The notes under the pieces are model-generated. The model saw only the letters and a program-made list of their open reading frames with translations, had not been told where the DNA came from and did no database searches. A program made the translations under genes and the position numbers. From Thiothrix litoralis (GTDB lineage: Bacteria; Pseudomonadota; Gammaproteobacteria; Thiotrichales; Thiotrichaceae), in assembly GCF_017901135.1 (NCBI RefSeq), contig NZ_CP072801.1:1550001-1614000 (forward strand): a DNA stretch of 64,000 nucleotides. Direction: 5' to 3'. Position 1 is the stretch's first letter. Each line of letters begins with the position of its first letter. Below, piece after piece: positions 7,597 through 15,162 of the stretch.

Positions 7597-8640
7597 TTAT
7601 GCCCAATTGCCTTGCGCGTTTTTGAGCTGCAATGCACCTGCACGCACCCCGGCAAACTTGCCGTAATCTTCCACGACATAAGCGTCGTTCGAGGAAAGAT
7701 ATTCTTCCACGCGGTCGCGCTTGGGGTTGTCGATGATGGCGCGGCGAACTTTGCCCGCTTGGAAATACAGGCTCAAATTATCGTAGGACGTAATCACCAG
7801 ACCCCGCGCCGGGAAAAATGGCAGTGTGACCGTTTTTAGCCCCGCTACGGCTTCGTTGGCAAACCAGACCTGTAGAGCATTGCGCTCTGAGGCCACGCGG
7901 TTGTCGTTGTACAGGGTCAGCCCGTGACTTACCCACAGTTCGCGCCCGATGATCAATACCAGATCGTCGCCGCCCATGTGCCACGGGTCGAGCAAGTTAC
8001 TCATTGCATCAAAAGCAAGCGCGTCCAGCGTGCCATAATCGCCGCCCTCACCCACTTTGTAACTAGCATCATTCGATACGCCGTCAGAGTCGTACCCCAT
8101 CAGGCGAGCCGGGGCATTCTGGCGGACTTTTTCCACCCAGCCCACATTCACGTCTTGCAACAGTGGGTTAGTGGCAGGGTCGGTGGTAGTCGCTGCGCTT
8201 GTGCCATTCCAGCCAATCATGATGCGGTCAAGTGCTACACGCTTCACGACTTGGCGACGGTAACGCGCTGCAAAATCTGGGAAAACTGCCCATGCATCCA
8301 TCGAGCGATAGTCTAGATGGGTGTCGAAGTTGGTTTGCTTGCATTCGTATTCATCCGCCGCCAATGCGCCCACGAAGGCCGTGTTGCGTTCGGTGGTGTT
8401 GGTATCGGTGCGACTGGCAATGGGTGCGCCCACGCCTAACCCCAATTTTTGCCCCTTCTGTTCGGATACACCGATCATATTGATACGCTTCAGGAAATCA
8501 GCACTTTCGCCTTGTTGCTCCACCAAACGTTGTTCGACAGATGGCGCTAGGCTGAATTTTTCCGTTACGTCTTGCACCCCGTTGGCTTGTGCAGTTTCAT
8601 TTTTCAATCGGTTGAATAAAATTCTGGTTTCGTTTTTCAT
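7597..8640 (-). CDS. P2 gpN-like major capsid protein
   Basis: Major capsid protein of the P2 family (HK97 fold), 347 residues against 357 in P2. Typical stretches are FLKRINMIGVSEQKGQKLGL near residue 50, TNFDTHLDYRSMDAWAVFPD near 105, a helix VVKRVALDRIMIGWNGTSAA near 135, and DLNVGWVEK-like LQDVNVGWVEKVRQNAP near 165. The C-terminus has RVEEYLSSNDAYVVEDYGK, the usual ending. The frame is intact. It lies 12 bases downstream of the scaffold/protease gene. An intact capsid protein with no portal or tail genes nearby is the main argument that this is not a simple prophage. Confidence 0.92.
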   Translation of the reverse strand: MKNETRILFNRLKNETAQANGVQDVTEKFSLAPSVEQRLVEQQGESADFLKRINMIGVSEQKGQKLGLGVGAPIASRTDTNTTERNTAFVGALAADEYECKQTNFDTHLDYRSMDAWAVFPDFAARYRRQVVKRVALDRIMIGWNGTSAATTTDPATNPLLQDVNVGWVEKVRQNAPARLMGYDSDGVSNDASYKVGEGGDYGTLDALAFDAMSNLLDPWHMGGDDLVLIIGRELWVSHGLTLYNDNRVASERNALQVWFANEAVAGLKTVTLPFFPARGLVITSYDNLSLYFQAGKVRRAIIDNPKRDRVEEYLSSNDAYVVEDYGKFAGVRAGALQLKNAQGNWA

Positions 8641-8652
8641 GGTGAGTAGTCC

Positions 8653-9384
8653 TTAGTAGCCAACTGGTTGGCGGGTGTAGTGATAGTCATCAGGGTTGCC
8701 GCCTGCATGTTCGCCGCGCGGTTCATCCACCTTGATTTCCTGATTGCCGAATTTAATGATTTCGTCACGCAAGCCGTTCACTACGTCAACCAACTGCTGA
8801 AAGTCTTTTTTGGTGGCGTAGGTTTGGCGGGTTTGGCTGGCGTTGGTGAGTTGTTCCAGCATGGCGCGAATATGGGCAAGTTCGCCGCCGCTGGTGGGTT
8901 GGCATTTGCCCATATCACAGATCAATGGTTCTGAAAAAATGTTGGTAGCACGCGCTGTGGTGCTGAATTTCATTAAGCCCGTGCCAAGGCTTGCGGGGGA
9001 ATCGGTCACGCCCACGCCCATCAGGTAGGCTTTGCCCGTGCCAGAAAAGTCGGTATCCATTTCAATACTGAGGTGTACTTTCTGCCCTGCTCTCACCATT
9101 GCAACAAGTTCCGCCGATGGCTCCAACATGACATACAAGCCCATGCGCCCCGCCAATGCCCCGGCCTTGATCAGTTCGGCCTTGACCTGCACCACGTCGC
9201 CCAACGATTTGAACACGGCTTCAGGTACTACCCCGCGTATATGCTCAAGCCAGATGTGCGCCACATAGACCTCAGGGTCGTAAGTGTCCGCCATGTCTTT
9301 AACTTGCTGGTCGGTGATTTGCCGCCCGTCGAGCGTCTCACCTGATACGGCTGCGCGTATCCAGTCGGTTTTTAGTTTGTCCAT
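8653..9384 (-). CDS. P2 gpO-like capsid scaffold and protease
   Basis: Internal scaffolding protein with an N-terminal serine protease domain that cleaves itself and the capsid protein during head maturation. The triad is in place: Asp19 (ETLDG), His48 (WLEHIRG) and Ser106 (VHLSIEMD), matching Asp19, His48 and Ser107 of P2 gpO. The conserved stretch GKAYLMGVGVTDSPASLGT follows. The C-terminal scaffold region is shortened (243 residues against 284). It is the first gene of the leftward O-N-M unit, and no P or Q homologue lies between it and mazF. Confidence 0.92.
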   Translation of the reverse strand: MDKLKTDWIRAAVSGETLDGRQITDQQVKDMADTYDPEVYVAHIWLEHIRGVVPEAVFKSLGDVVQVKAELIKAGALAGRMGLYVMLEPSAELVAMVRAGQKVHLSIEMDTDFSGTGKAYLMGVGVTDSPASLGTGLMKFSTTARATNIFSEPLICDMGKCQPTSGGELAHIRAMLEQLTNASQTRQTYATKKDFQQLVDVVNGLRDEIIKFGNQEIKVDEPRGEHAGGNPDDYHYTRQPVGY

Positions 9385-9665
9385 CGTTACGACTCCTTCG
9401 TCGTGGTTTTCGATGGCTTCATGGTCTGCATTTTTTTAGATCGTTTCATCTGGCGCGTCTCCAGCAGGCACGCTGCTGGAGAATGGGTAACGGATAGGCG
9501 AAAAAAAACCCGCCGGGGCGAGTGCTACTGTTCATATTCGGTTCAGCGGTTAACGGCTGGCAATGCTACACACAAAAAAACTCCCACCGACCCGCTTTAA
9601 AAAGTAAAAACATTACAACTATGACAACAACCCGCCCCGCCGTTGGCTTGTGGGGTTTCACTGCA

Positions 9666-9687
9666 TTACATGTAACGTTACATGTAA
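9666..9687. promoter_or_regulatory. Perfect 22-bp palindrome, likely operator
   Basis: Two copies of the 10-bp palindrome TTACATGTAA (9666-9675 and 9678-9687) are separated by CG, which makes the whole 22 bases self-complementary. Such an arrangement is typical of a site bound by two dimers of a repressor. It lies about 280 bases upstream of the capsid operon and about 120 bases beyond the mazF stop. The binding protein is unknown; candidates are the helix-turn-helix products at 5248-5550 and 6722-6949. Confidence 0.6.
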
Positions 9688-9754
9688 CCGCATTTTTCAA
9701 AAATAGCGTTTTGCTGGCGTTCAGGTTGGGGAAATGCTCAGGAATGGCAGGCAC

Positions 9755-9779
9755 AAAAAAGCCGGGAACTTGCCCGGCT
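9755..9779 (-). terminator. Intrinsic terminator after mazF
   Basis: Read on the minus strand, AGCCGGG and CCCGGCT (9773-9779 and 9760-9766) form a 7-bp stem with a short loop, followed by six U (9755-9760). It ends the int-proQ-mazEF transcription unit and separates it from the capsid operon. Confidence 0.8.
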
Positions 9780-9808
9780 GGTGGTCGATTCGGTGTTTAT
9801 TGCAGGGG

Positions 9809-10162
9809 TTATTCAATGATGCCCGCGAGTATTTCTAGGACTTCATCGACAATGCTATCAGGGGCGGTTTCTATGCGCCTTGCCCCCCTGCCCACTAGGT
9901 CAAGTGTCCGCACTGCACTAACCAGAACAACGCCCTGCGTTTCTGTGCCGCTGCCCATCAATGGCACGGCGAAACCCGCCACCCGCGCAAGGTTGCCGCC
10001 TTGGGTAATCGGTGCTACCAATGCAGTGCCGACAGTATTATTGAATTCACGGGTGGAAAGTACCAGTGCAGGGCGCATGTCGCCTTGCATCTCACGCCCC
10101 ACTGTCGGGTTAAAGCTGACTCTCACAATGTCGCCGCGTTCAAATCCGCCACGCTTTACCAT
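9809..10162 (-). CDS. mazF: MazF/PemK-type toxin
   Basis: Type II toxin, an mRNA-cleaving endoribonuclease of the MazF/PemK/ChpB group. The 117 residues begin MVKRGGFERGDIVRVSFNPT, the usual first strand, then MRPALVLSTREFN with the conserved RPA segment, and VAPITQGG. The C-terminal helix DEVLEILAGIIE is typical. The ATG overlaps the mazE 3' end by 7 bases. Together the pair would stabilise the element in the cell. Confidence 0.88.
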   Translation of the reverse strand: MVKRGGFERGDIVRVSFNPTVGREMQGDMRPALVLSTREFNNTVGTALVAPITQGGNLARVAGFAVPLMGSGTETQGVVLVSAVRTLDLVGRGARRIETAPDSIVDEVLEILAGIIE

Positions 10163-10422
10163 ACTTCATTCCCTGCCGCTGGCATGTTGTCCCATTCGGT
10201 TACTGCTGTTGGTATCGGTGCGGATGGGTCACACTTAGCTAACAGGTCGGCTAGTTTGTATTTTTTGCGCCTAGCCGCTGCTTTTGGCTGTAGGGTGAGT
10301 TTGCCGCCTTCGACACTTAGCTCTACTTTCGCGCCTGCTTCCAGCCCCAGCATAGACAACCATTGTCTAGGGATTACCACAGCGACGGAATTACCGACGG
10401 TGCGTAGTGTTGCGGTGGTCAT
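10156..10422 (-). CDS. mazE: MazE/ChpS-type antitoxin
   Basis: AbrB-fold antitoxin of 88 residues. MTTATLRTVGNSVAVVIPRQ is the swapped-hairpin DNA-binding start, GAKVELSVEGGKLTLQP follows, and the flexible C-terminus that should cap the toxin ends in a Trp-rich tail (TEWDNMPAAGNEVW). It precedes and overlaps mazF. A 69-base gap separates it from proQ upstream, so it may have its own promoter under autoregulation. Confidence 0.85.
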   Translation of the reverse strand: MTTATLRTVGNSVAVVIPRQWLSMLGLEAGAKVELSVEGGKLTLQPKAAARRKKYKLADLLAKCDPSAPIPTAVTEWDNMPAAGNEVW

Positions 10423-10490
10423 TCGAGTTACTCCTTTCTGTATTGGTCGCTTCCATTATAGTGAAGTTTTCCATAAAGAAAACTCTATTT

Positions 10491-11024
10491 TCAGCCCTTA
10501 CCCTGCAAGCGTTTTGCCAGCACTTCGCCTGCATACTGTTGCTGGTACTCGGTCACGTCGCCCTGCTCTGCCCCGTCGAGGGTGTAGCGAGCGCCGCCGC
10601 GCTGGATGGCTTGCAGGTATAGGCCGTGGTTGGTGTGCATCCTCAGCACTTTTTGCACTACCTTTTTCGATGCGCCGGGAAAGTGTTCATCATTCACCAG
10701 TTTGAACAGTTCCTTTTCTATCCCGACTGCGAGCGGCTGAAACATTATCCAGATGTGGAAGGCGTTTAGGCGGTCGCTCAATGCGCGGGCTTTCAGGTCT
10801 GAGGGTGGCGTTACCTGCTTTTTGGGTGCGGCGGGTTTGCGCGGTGGCTTTTTGGCTTTGGGTTTCGGTGGCTTGGGTGCTGGCACGCGCTGCACTTGGG
10901 GCAGTTCGTCACGCCTGATGATGCGTTTCCCGGTGCGTTGGATTGTGCCAGCGGGTGAATTTACCGAGCCACTGTTGGCAGGCTTGCGGGTAATGCTTAA
11001 GGTTTTCTTGGGTGTGTCGTTCAT
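10491..11024 (-). CDS. ProQ/FinO-domain RNA-binding protein, copy 1
   Basis: RNA chaperone-like protein of 177 residues. The N-terminal 75 residues are basic and Pro/Lys-rich (a run of PPKPKAKKPPRKPAAPKK), a disordered RNA-binding tail. Residues 85-165 match the ProQ/FinO domain: FHIWIMFQPLAVGIEKELFK, then VQKVLRMHTNHGLYLQAIQR and ARYTLDGAEQGDVTEYQQQY. Plasmid and phage FinO-like proteins guide antisense RNAs, so it may act on the element's regulatory RNA. It lies 19 bases after the integrase stop. A near-identical copy is at 13655-14188. Confidence 0.85.
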   Translation of the reverse strand: MNDTPKKTLSITRKPANSGSVNSPAGTIQRTGKRIIRRDELPQVQRVPAPKPPKPKAKKPPRKPAAPKKQVTPPSDLKARALSDRLNAFHIWIMFQPLAVGIEKELFKLVNDEHFPGASKKVVQKVLRMHTNHGLYLQAIQRGGARYTLDGAEQGDVTEYQQQYAGEVLAKRLQGKG

Positions 11025-11042
11025 GTGTCCAAACTCCCTGTA

Positions 11043-12302
11043 TCAGGTATTGCTTGCCGCTGGTGCGGTCTTGGATGTGGGCAGTTTACCCGATGTCAGG
11101 GTCAACAGCCTATCGGTGATGGTTTGCATCGGTTCTCTGAGGCTTTCGAGGTCGGTGACGATGTAACCGCCGGTCACGTCCGCCGCGCCTGTTTTGTGGT
11201 TGATCAAGCGTTTCAGGGTGTAGCCACGCACGCCGATATTTTCCGCCGTGGTGGTGAATGTTCGCCTCAGATCGTGCATTGCCCACTGTATCCCGGTTTT
11301 TTCGCGGATGGCGTGTATCACGGCCTCCACGCTGGATAGTGGCGACTGGTTGTCGGTTGCCCGGAATACCAGCCCGCTGCCCTGCCCCGTCCATGTTTGC
11401 CACTCTGCCAGCAAGTGATGGGTGAAGGTGGTTAGCGGTAGTTCATGACTGAGGTGGTTCTTGGTGTCTTCGAGGCGAGCCACGCGGGTTTTCAGGTCGA
11501 CATTTTCCCACAGCAGGCCGCTGCACTCGCTGCGCCGGTAGCCGTTGAAGAGGGTCAGCAGGAAATATACACGGGCTTTGTGTGCCAGACCGCCGCCGTA
11601 CCATTCCGGCAGGGTGTCGACTGCCTGAAACCATGCTGGCAAGTCTTCATTGCTGATAATCGTCTTTTTGCGGTCTACCCGGTTCCATGCCCGACTGTGT
11701 GAGAGTCGCTTGACCGGGTTGGTGGTAATGATCGGCTTGCCTGCCTTATCCAGATATTCCTCAGCGGCATAGTTGAATATGCACCTCAGCACGCGCATTT
11801 CATTGTTAGCCCGCGCTTCTGAATGTTCGCTGCGTTCCCGGTGGCGAGTTTCCACCATTTCGCGGGTGATTTTGGAAAGTGGCAGCTCTTGCCAGTCGGG
11901 GAACCCTACCCTGACTGAGCGTTCGTAATCCTTGATGGTGGTCTGCTTCAGATTCTTGTGTGATCGGGTGTAGTCCTGAAAGGCTTTCCCCAATGTCAGG
12001 TTATCGAACTGGCGAACCTCTGCCCTTTTCTGGTTGCTGGTCTGGTGCGTGCTGGCAATCTGCGAGAGTTCCGCCAGTGCTTTTTCACGCGCCTGCACGA
12101 TGGTCATAGCAGGAAACCTTCCCAACGTGACCCGCGCCGCCTTGCCGTCAATATGCTTGCGCACCTGAAACGAACGTGCGCCGGGTGGTGTGACCATGAT
12201 CAGCAGGCCGCTGATTTTGGTGTCGTACACGTAGCGCCGCCCGGTGTTGGGTGGCTCAAGTGCTTCTAACACGGCTTTGGTGAAATTGATTTTTTCCGGC
12301 AT
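11043..12302 (-). CDS. P4-type tyrosine integrase
   Basis: Site-specific recombinase of 419 residues. The N-terminal DUF4102 arm-binding domain (ISGLLIMVTPPGARSFQVRK, residues 28-50) is followed by the core-binding domain and the catalytic domain: Arg in NGYRRSECSGLL, the HDLRRTF box, His in LINHKTG and the nucleophile Tyr in GGYIVT. The start at 12302 is about 200 bases from the tRNA-Leu fragment at 12504-12559, the usual arrangement for integrases of this group that use tRNA genes as attB. The gene is intact; a damaged copy lies at 14207-14860. Confidence 0.93.
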   Translation of the reverse strand: MPEKINFTKAVLEALEPPNTGRRYVYDTKISGLLIMVTPPGARSFQVRKHIDGKAARVTLGRFPAMTIVQAREKALAELSQIASTHQTSNQKRAEVRQFDNLTLGKAFQDYTRSHKNLKQTTIKDYERSVRVGFPDWQELPLSKITREMVETRHRERSEHSEARANNEMRVLRCIFNYAAEEYLDKAGKPIITTNPVKRLSHSRAWNRVDRKKTIISNEDLPAWFQAVDTLPEWYGGGLAHKARVYFLLTLFNGYRRSECSGLLWENVDLKTRVARLEDTKNHLSHELPLTTFTHHLLAEWQTWTGQGSGLVFRATDNQSPLSSVEAVIHAIREKTGIQWAMHDLRRTFTTTAENIGVRGYTLKRLINHKTGAADVTGGYIVTDLESLREPMQTITDRLLTLTSGKLPTSKTAPAASNT

Positions 12303-12360
12303 GGCTTGCCCCTTGGTGGTTCGGTCTGTGTTCGGTTTTGAGCATAGCAGAACGTTCGGG

Positions 12361-12656
12361 CGGGGTCATGTTGGCGCTGTTTTCGGGGTCATGACTGAAA
12401 TCAAGGGTCTGCTAAGGTCTGCTAGGGTTTGGCGGTTTGTGGGTGCGTGCAGGTGGTCTTTCGTGCGGTTTTGCGCGGTGGCTTGGGTCTATCAATCCCC
12501 GGCTCTTAAAATCCCTCGGTGGCGACACCGTGCCGGTTCGATTCCGGCTCCGGGCACCAAATTTTTCAAGCACTTGGCACTTTTCGCCCTGCCCTGTTTT
12601 TTGCCCGTTTCGGTCGGGGTCATGTTGGGGTCATGCTTGCCCTGTTTTCGGGGTCA
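12361..12656. repeat. GGGGTCATG direct repeats on both sides of the att core
   Basis: CGGGGTCATG occurs at 12361-12370, 12384-12393 and 12615-12624, with GGGGTCATG at 12627-12635 and a partial copy, CGGGGTCA, at 12649-12656. Two lie between the integrase start and the tRNA fragment, and three just beyond it. The surrounding sequence (CTGTTTTCGGGGTCA) is also shared. They have the look of integrase arm-type sites. Their presence on the far side of att fits the left arm of a second, related element. Confidence 0.6.
12504..12559 (+). repeat. attR: 3' fragment of tRNA-Leu(UAA)
   Basis: The sequence starts at the anticodon loop CTTAAAA and runs through the anticodon 3' stem, a long variable arm (CGGTG/CACCG), the T arm (GCCGG TTCGATT CCGGC) and acceptor strand to ACCA. 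The 5' half of a tRNA is missing: what precedes 12504 cannot form the acceptor, D or anticodon stems. It is thus the att copy left by integration into a tRNA-Leu gene; the full gene should lie to the left of the window. Confidence 0.85.
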
Positions 12657-12691
12657 AAGTTCAAGGGACTATCGCCCTACCCCATCGGCAC

Positions 12692-12715
12692 AAAAAAGCC
12701 GCAACGGGTGCGGCT
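12692..12715 (-). terminator. Intrinsic terminator after the BrnA-like gene
   Basis: On the minus strand AGCCGC and GCGGCT (12710-12715 and 12697-12702) pair around a short loop and are followed by six U. It ends leftward transcription from 13630 before the att site. Confidence 0.7.
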
Positions 12716-12731
12716 GGTGTGTGGGTGGTGG

Positions 12732-12989
12732 CTAGGCTGCGTGTTGCAACTTGCCCGCCTGCATTTCTTCTCTGATGATGCGCCGCAGGATGTCTTCCAG
12801 TGGTTCACCTTGTTGCTTGATGTGTGCTTTCAGGGTGTCATTAATCAGGCTTTGATAGTTGCCTCCACCCTGCACTTGATCTCTGAACCATTGGATAACA
12901 TCCGGGTCGAGCCGTATGGTGATTTTCTCTTTGCTGGTTTTCATTACCGCGCCGCGTGTGCCGCCGCTAAAATCATACTGTTCTTTCAT
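12732..12989 (-). CDS. BrnA-like ribbon-helix-helix antitoxin, orphan
   Basis: 85 residues. The opening MKEQYDFSGGTRGAV is the usual start of BrnA antitoxins, followed by KITIRLDPDVIQWFRDQVQ, the DNA-binding strand and helix, and the ending EPLEDILRRIIREEM. No BrnT toxin gene lies beside it, so it may be the remnant of a pair or act on another toxin. It lies 14 bases downstream of the addiction-module antitoxin and reads in the same direction. Confidence 0.75.
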   Translation of the reverse strand: MKEQYDFSGGTRGAVMKTSKEKITIRLDPDVIQWFRDQVQGGGNYQSLINDTLKAHIKQQGEPLEDILRRIIREEMQAGKLQHAA

Positions 12990-13002
12990 GGCTGATTGCC
13001 CA

Positions 13003-13305
13003 CTATGCCGCTTGCAAGTCGCTGCTATCCCGCTGGATAGAAAAGCGGAAACCTAGCCCATGAACAATGGCTGCCACGGTGTCGTATTGTGGGTTGCCCT
13101 GTTCTGACAAGGTTTTATAGAGGCTTTCCCGGTTTAGCCCTGTAATTTCTGCCAGTTTTGCAATGCCGCCTTTAGCTATCGCGGCATTACGCAAGGCCAA
13201 CAGTAATACGCGGCTGTCTCCGTCTTCCATTGCTGCATCAAGATAATCAACGATGTCTTCATCCGTCTTCAGATAGTCGCTGCTACTGTAGGGTACTGTT
13301 GCCAT
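13003..13305 (-). CDS. HigA-like addiction module antitoxin
   Basis: 100 residues from the ATG at 13305, which has a GGTGGAG ribosome-binding site; a longer frame up to 13383 lies inside the toxin gene. MATVPYSSSDYLKTDEDIVDYL is the characteristic start of the putative addiction module antidote family, and IAKLAEITGLNRESLYKTLS is its helix-turn-helix. It overlaps the toxin 3' end by 23 bases, toxin first. It should bind and silence the toxin and repress the promoter. Confidence 0.88.
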   Translation of the reverse strand: MATVPYSSSDYLKTDEDIVDYLDAAMEDGDSRVLLLALRNAAIAKGGIAKLAEITGLNRESLYKTLSEQGNPQYDTVAAIVHGLGFRFSIQRDSSDLQAA

Positions 13306-13630
13306 TTTGCTCCACCTTAAATTTTTTCCAGTATTGGATTGCTTGCCTGATGTCAGCTTGTTGGCTGCTTTTGTCGCCACCACAAAGCAGAATCACAAGC
13401 TCTTGACCATGCCGCCCGTAATAAACGCGGTAGCCTGCGCCAACGTCTACCCGCAATTCACAAACGCCCTCACCTACTGGCTTCCAGTCTCCAAACAGAC
13501 CAATCGAAAGACGGTCTATTCTGATGGCGATACGTGAACGCGCCCGTTTATCCCGCAAATCTGCCAGCCATTCATCAAGCGGAATTTTGCCATCTGGCGT
13601 TTGATATTTGGTTACTCCATAGTTTTCCAT
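13283..13630 (-). CDS. RelE/HigB-like (Gp49-type) toxin
   Basis: 115 residues of the phage-derived Gp49-like or addiction module killer family. KIPLDEWLADLRDKRARSRI, then VCELRVDVGAGYRVYYGR and ELVILLCGGDKSSQQADI are the family core; the last contains the GGDKSTQ-like motif. These toxins act on ribosome-bound mRNA. Paired with the antitoxin at 13003-13305. The pair lies in the remnant of the second element and may explain why that remnant has been kept. Confidence 0.88.
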   Translation of the reverse strand: MENYGVTKYQTPDGKIPLDEWLADLRDKRARSRIAIRIDRLSIGLFGDWKPVGEGVCELRVDVGAGYRVYYGRHGQELVILLCGGDKSSQQADIRQAIQYWKKFKVEQNGNSTLQ

Positions 13631-13654
13631 TGTAGCCTGTGAACTACAGGCCGT

Positions 13655-14188
13655 CTACGTTGCCGCTGCTTGCCTTTTTGCCAGCACTTCACCTGCATAC
13701 TGTTGCTGGTACTCGGTCACGTCGCCCGCCTCTGCCCCGTCGAGGGTGTAGCGAGCGCCGCCGCGTTGGATGGCTTGCAGGTATAAAGCATGGTTGGTGT
13801 GCATCCTTAGCACTTTCTGCACGACCTTTTTCGACGCGCCGGGAAAGTGTTCATCATTCACCAGTTTGAACAGTTCCTTTTCAATGCCGACAGCGAGCGG
13901 TTGAAACATTATCCAGATGTGGAAGGTGTTCAGGCGGTCGTTCAATTCGCGGGCTTTCAGGTCTGAGGGTGGCATGACCTGCTTTTTGGGTGCGGCGGGT
14001 TTGCGCGGTGGTTTTTTGGCTTTGGGTTTGGGTGGCTTGGGTGCTGGCACGCGCTGCACTTGGGGCAGTTCGTCACGCCTGATGATGCGCTTCCCGGTGC
14101 GTTGGATTGTGCCAACGGGTGAATTTACCGGGCCAGTGTTGGCAGGTTTGCGGGTAATGCTTAAGGTTTTCTTGGGTGTGTCGTTCAT
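13655..14188 (-). CDS. ProQ/FinO-domain RNA-binding protein, copy 2
   Basis: 177 residues, nearly identical to the protein at 10491-11024 apart from scattered substitutions (for example GDVTEYQQQY is the same while the C-terminus reads KRQAAAT in place of KRLQGKG). The frame is intact. It lies 19 bases after the integrase-like remnant, as copy 1 does, and 25 bases before the toxin start. It belongs to the second, largely deleted element. The divergence from copy 1 is at single sites, so the two elements are relatives and not a recent duplication. Confidence 0.82.
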   Translation of the reverse strand: MNDTPKKTLSITRKPANTGPVNSPVGTIQRTGKRIIRRDELPQVQRVPAPKPPKPKAKKPPRKPAAPKKQVMPPSDLKARELNDRLNTFHIWIMFQPLAVGIEKELFKLVNDEHFPGASKKVVQKVLRMHTNHALYLQAIQRGGARYTLDGAEAGDVTEYQQQYAGEVLAKRQAAAT

Positions 14189-14206
14189 GTGTCCAAACTC
14201 CCTGTA

Positions 14207-14860
14207 TCAGGTATTGCTTGCCGCTGGTGCGGTCTTGGATGTGGGCAGTTTACCCGATGTCAGGGTCAACAGCCTATCGGTGATGGTTTGCATCGGTTCT
14301 CTGAGGCTTTCGAGGTCGGTGACGATGTAACCGCCGGTCACGTCCGCCGCCCCGGTCTTGTGGTTGATCAAGCGTTTCAGGGTGTAGCCCCGCACGCCGA
14401 TATTTTCCGCCGTGGTGGTGAAAGTTCGTCTCAGGTCGTGCATTGCCCATTGTATCCCGGTTTTTTCGCGGATGGCGTGAATCACGGCCTCCACGCTGGA
14501 TAGTGGCGACTGGTTGTCGGTTGCCCGGAACACCAGCCCGCTGCCCTGCCCCGTCCATGTTTGCCACTCTGCCAGCAAGTGATGGGTGAAGATGGTTAGC
14601 GGTAGTTCATGACTGAGGTGGTTCTTGGTGTCTTCGAGCCGTGCCACGCGGGTTTTCAGGTCGACATTTTCCCACAGCAGGCCGCTGCACTCGCTGCGCC
14701 TTTGCGGTCTACCCTATTCCATGCCCGACTGTGTGAGAGTCGTTTGACTGGATTGGTGGTGATGATCGGTTTACCGTCTTTATCCAGATATTCTTCAGCG
14801 GCATAGTTGAAGATGCACCTCAGCACGCGCATTTCATTGTTAGCCCATGCCTCTGAATGA
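14207..14860 (-). pseudogene. Second P4-type integrase, internally deleted and truncated
   Basis: The C-terminal 146 codons (14207-14647 and a little beyond) match the integrase at 11043-12302 almost residue for residue, with HDLRRTF, LINHKTG and GGYIVT. Near 14698 about 130 bases found in copy 1 (roughly 11537-11667) are missing, which shifts the frame; the match then resumes to about 14856 and stops where unrelated ATPase sequence begins. The N-terminal 230 residues are gone, so it cannot recombine. Confidence 0.85.
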
Positions 14861-15106
14861 TGCCTTAGCCAGCGTGTTGCAACGGCTGGAACTGCTGAAT
14901 TCGGCGGGGCAACCCGCAGCGGTACGGCATTGCGCCACGTCATTTTTCTGGATGAGGCACACAAGTTCTTCAGCAAGGATGACGATGACATTATCAATGT
15001 GATTGCACGGGAAGCGCGTAAGTTTGGGATTGGGCTATGGTGTGCCAGCCAAAGCCCGACGGATTTCCCTGACAGTTTTTTAACCAATGTGGGGGCTACG
15101 CTCTGA
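14861..15106 (+). pseudogene. Fragment of a HerA/VirB4-like ATPase
   Basis: The plus-strand frame ending at the TGA of 15104-15106 reads VIFLDEAHKFFSKDDDD, IINVIAREARKFGIGLW and CASQSPTDFPDSFLTNVGA. This is the Walker B and sensor region of the HerA/DUF87 ATPases (DEAHKF, EARKFG, SQSP). The first part before 14930 seems to continue in another frame, so there is at least one frameshift. The N-terminal Walker A half is absent. It abuts the integrase remnant directly, marking a deletion junction. Confidence 0.65.
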
Positions 15107-15162
15107 CCCGCCGTTCGGGAATGTGGTGGTGGGGTAGCTTTTGTTCACATATTGTGAATTAA

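Larger units (their letters stand above)
9385..9808. other. Control region between mazF and the capsid genes, no gene seen
   Basis: About 420 bases without a convincing gene. In P2 the portal (Q) and large terminase (P) genes are transcribed divergently from O near this position; here neither is present. The region holds a perfect 22-bp palindrome (9666-9687), the mazEF terminator (9755-9779) and a run of eight A next to a short GC-rich stem near 9502-9516. The leader of the capsid operon is likely to start here. Short frames present (60-70 codons) have no ribosome-binding site or family resemblance. Confidence 0.5.

Noticed and set aside
12504-12559. Complete tRNA-Leu gene
   Set aside because: The 5' acceptor strand, D arm and 5' anticodon stem are absent upstream, so only an att fragment is present.
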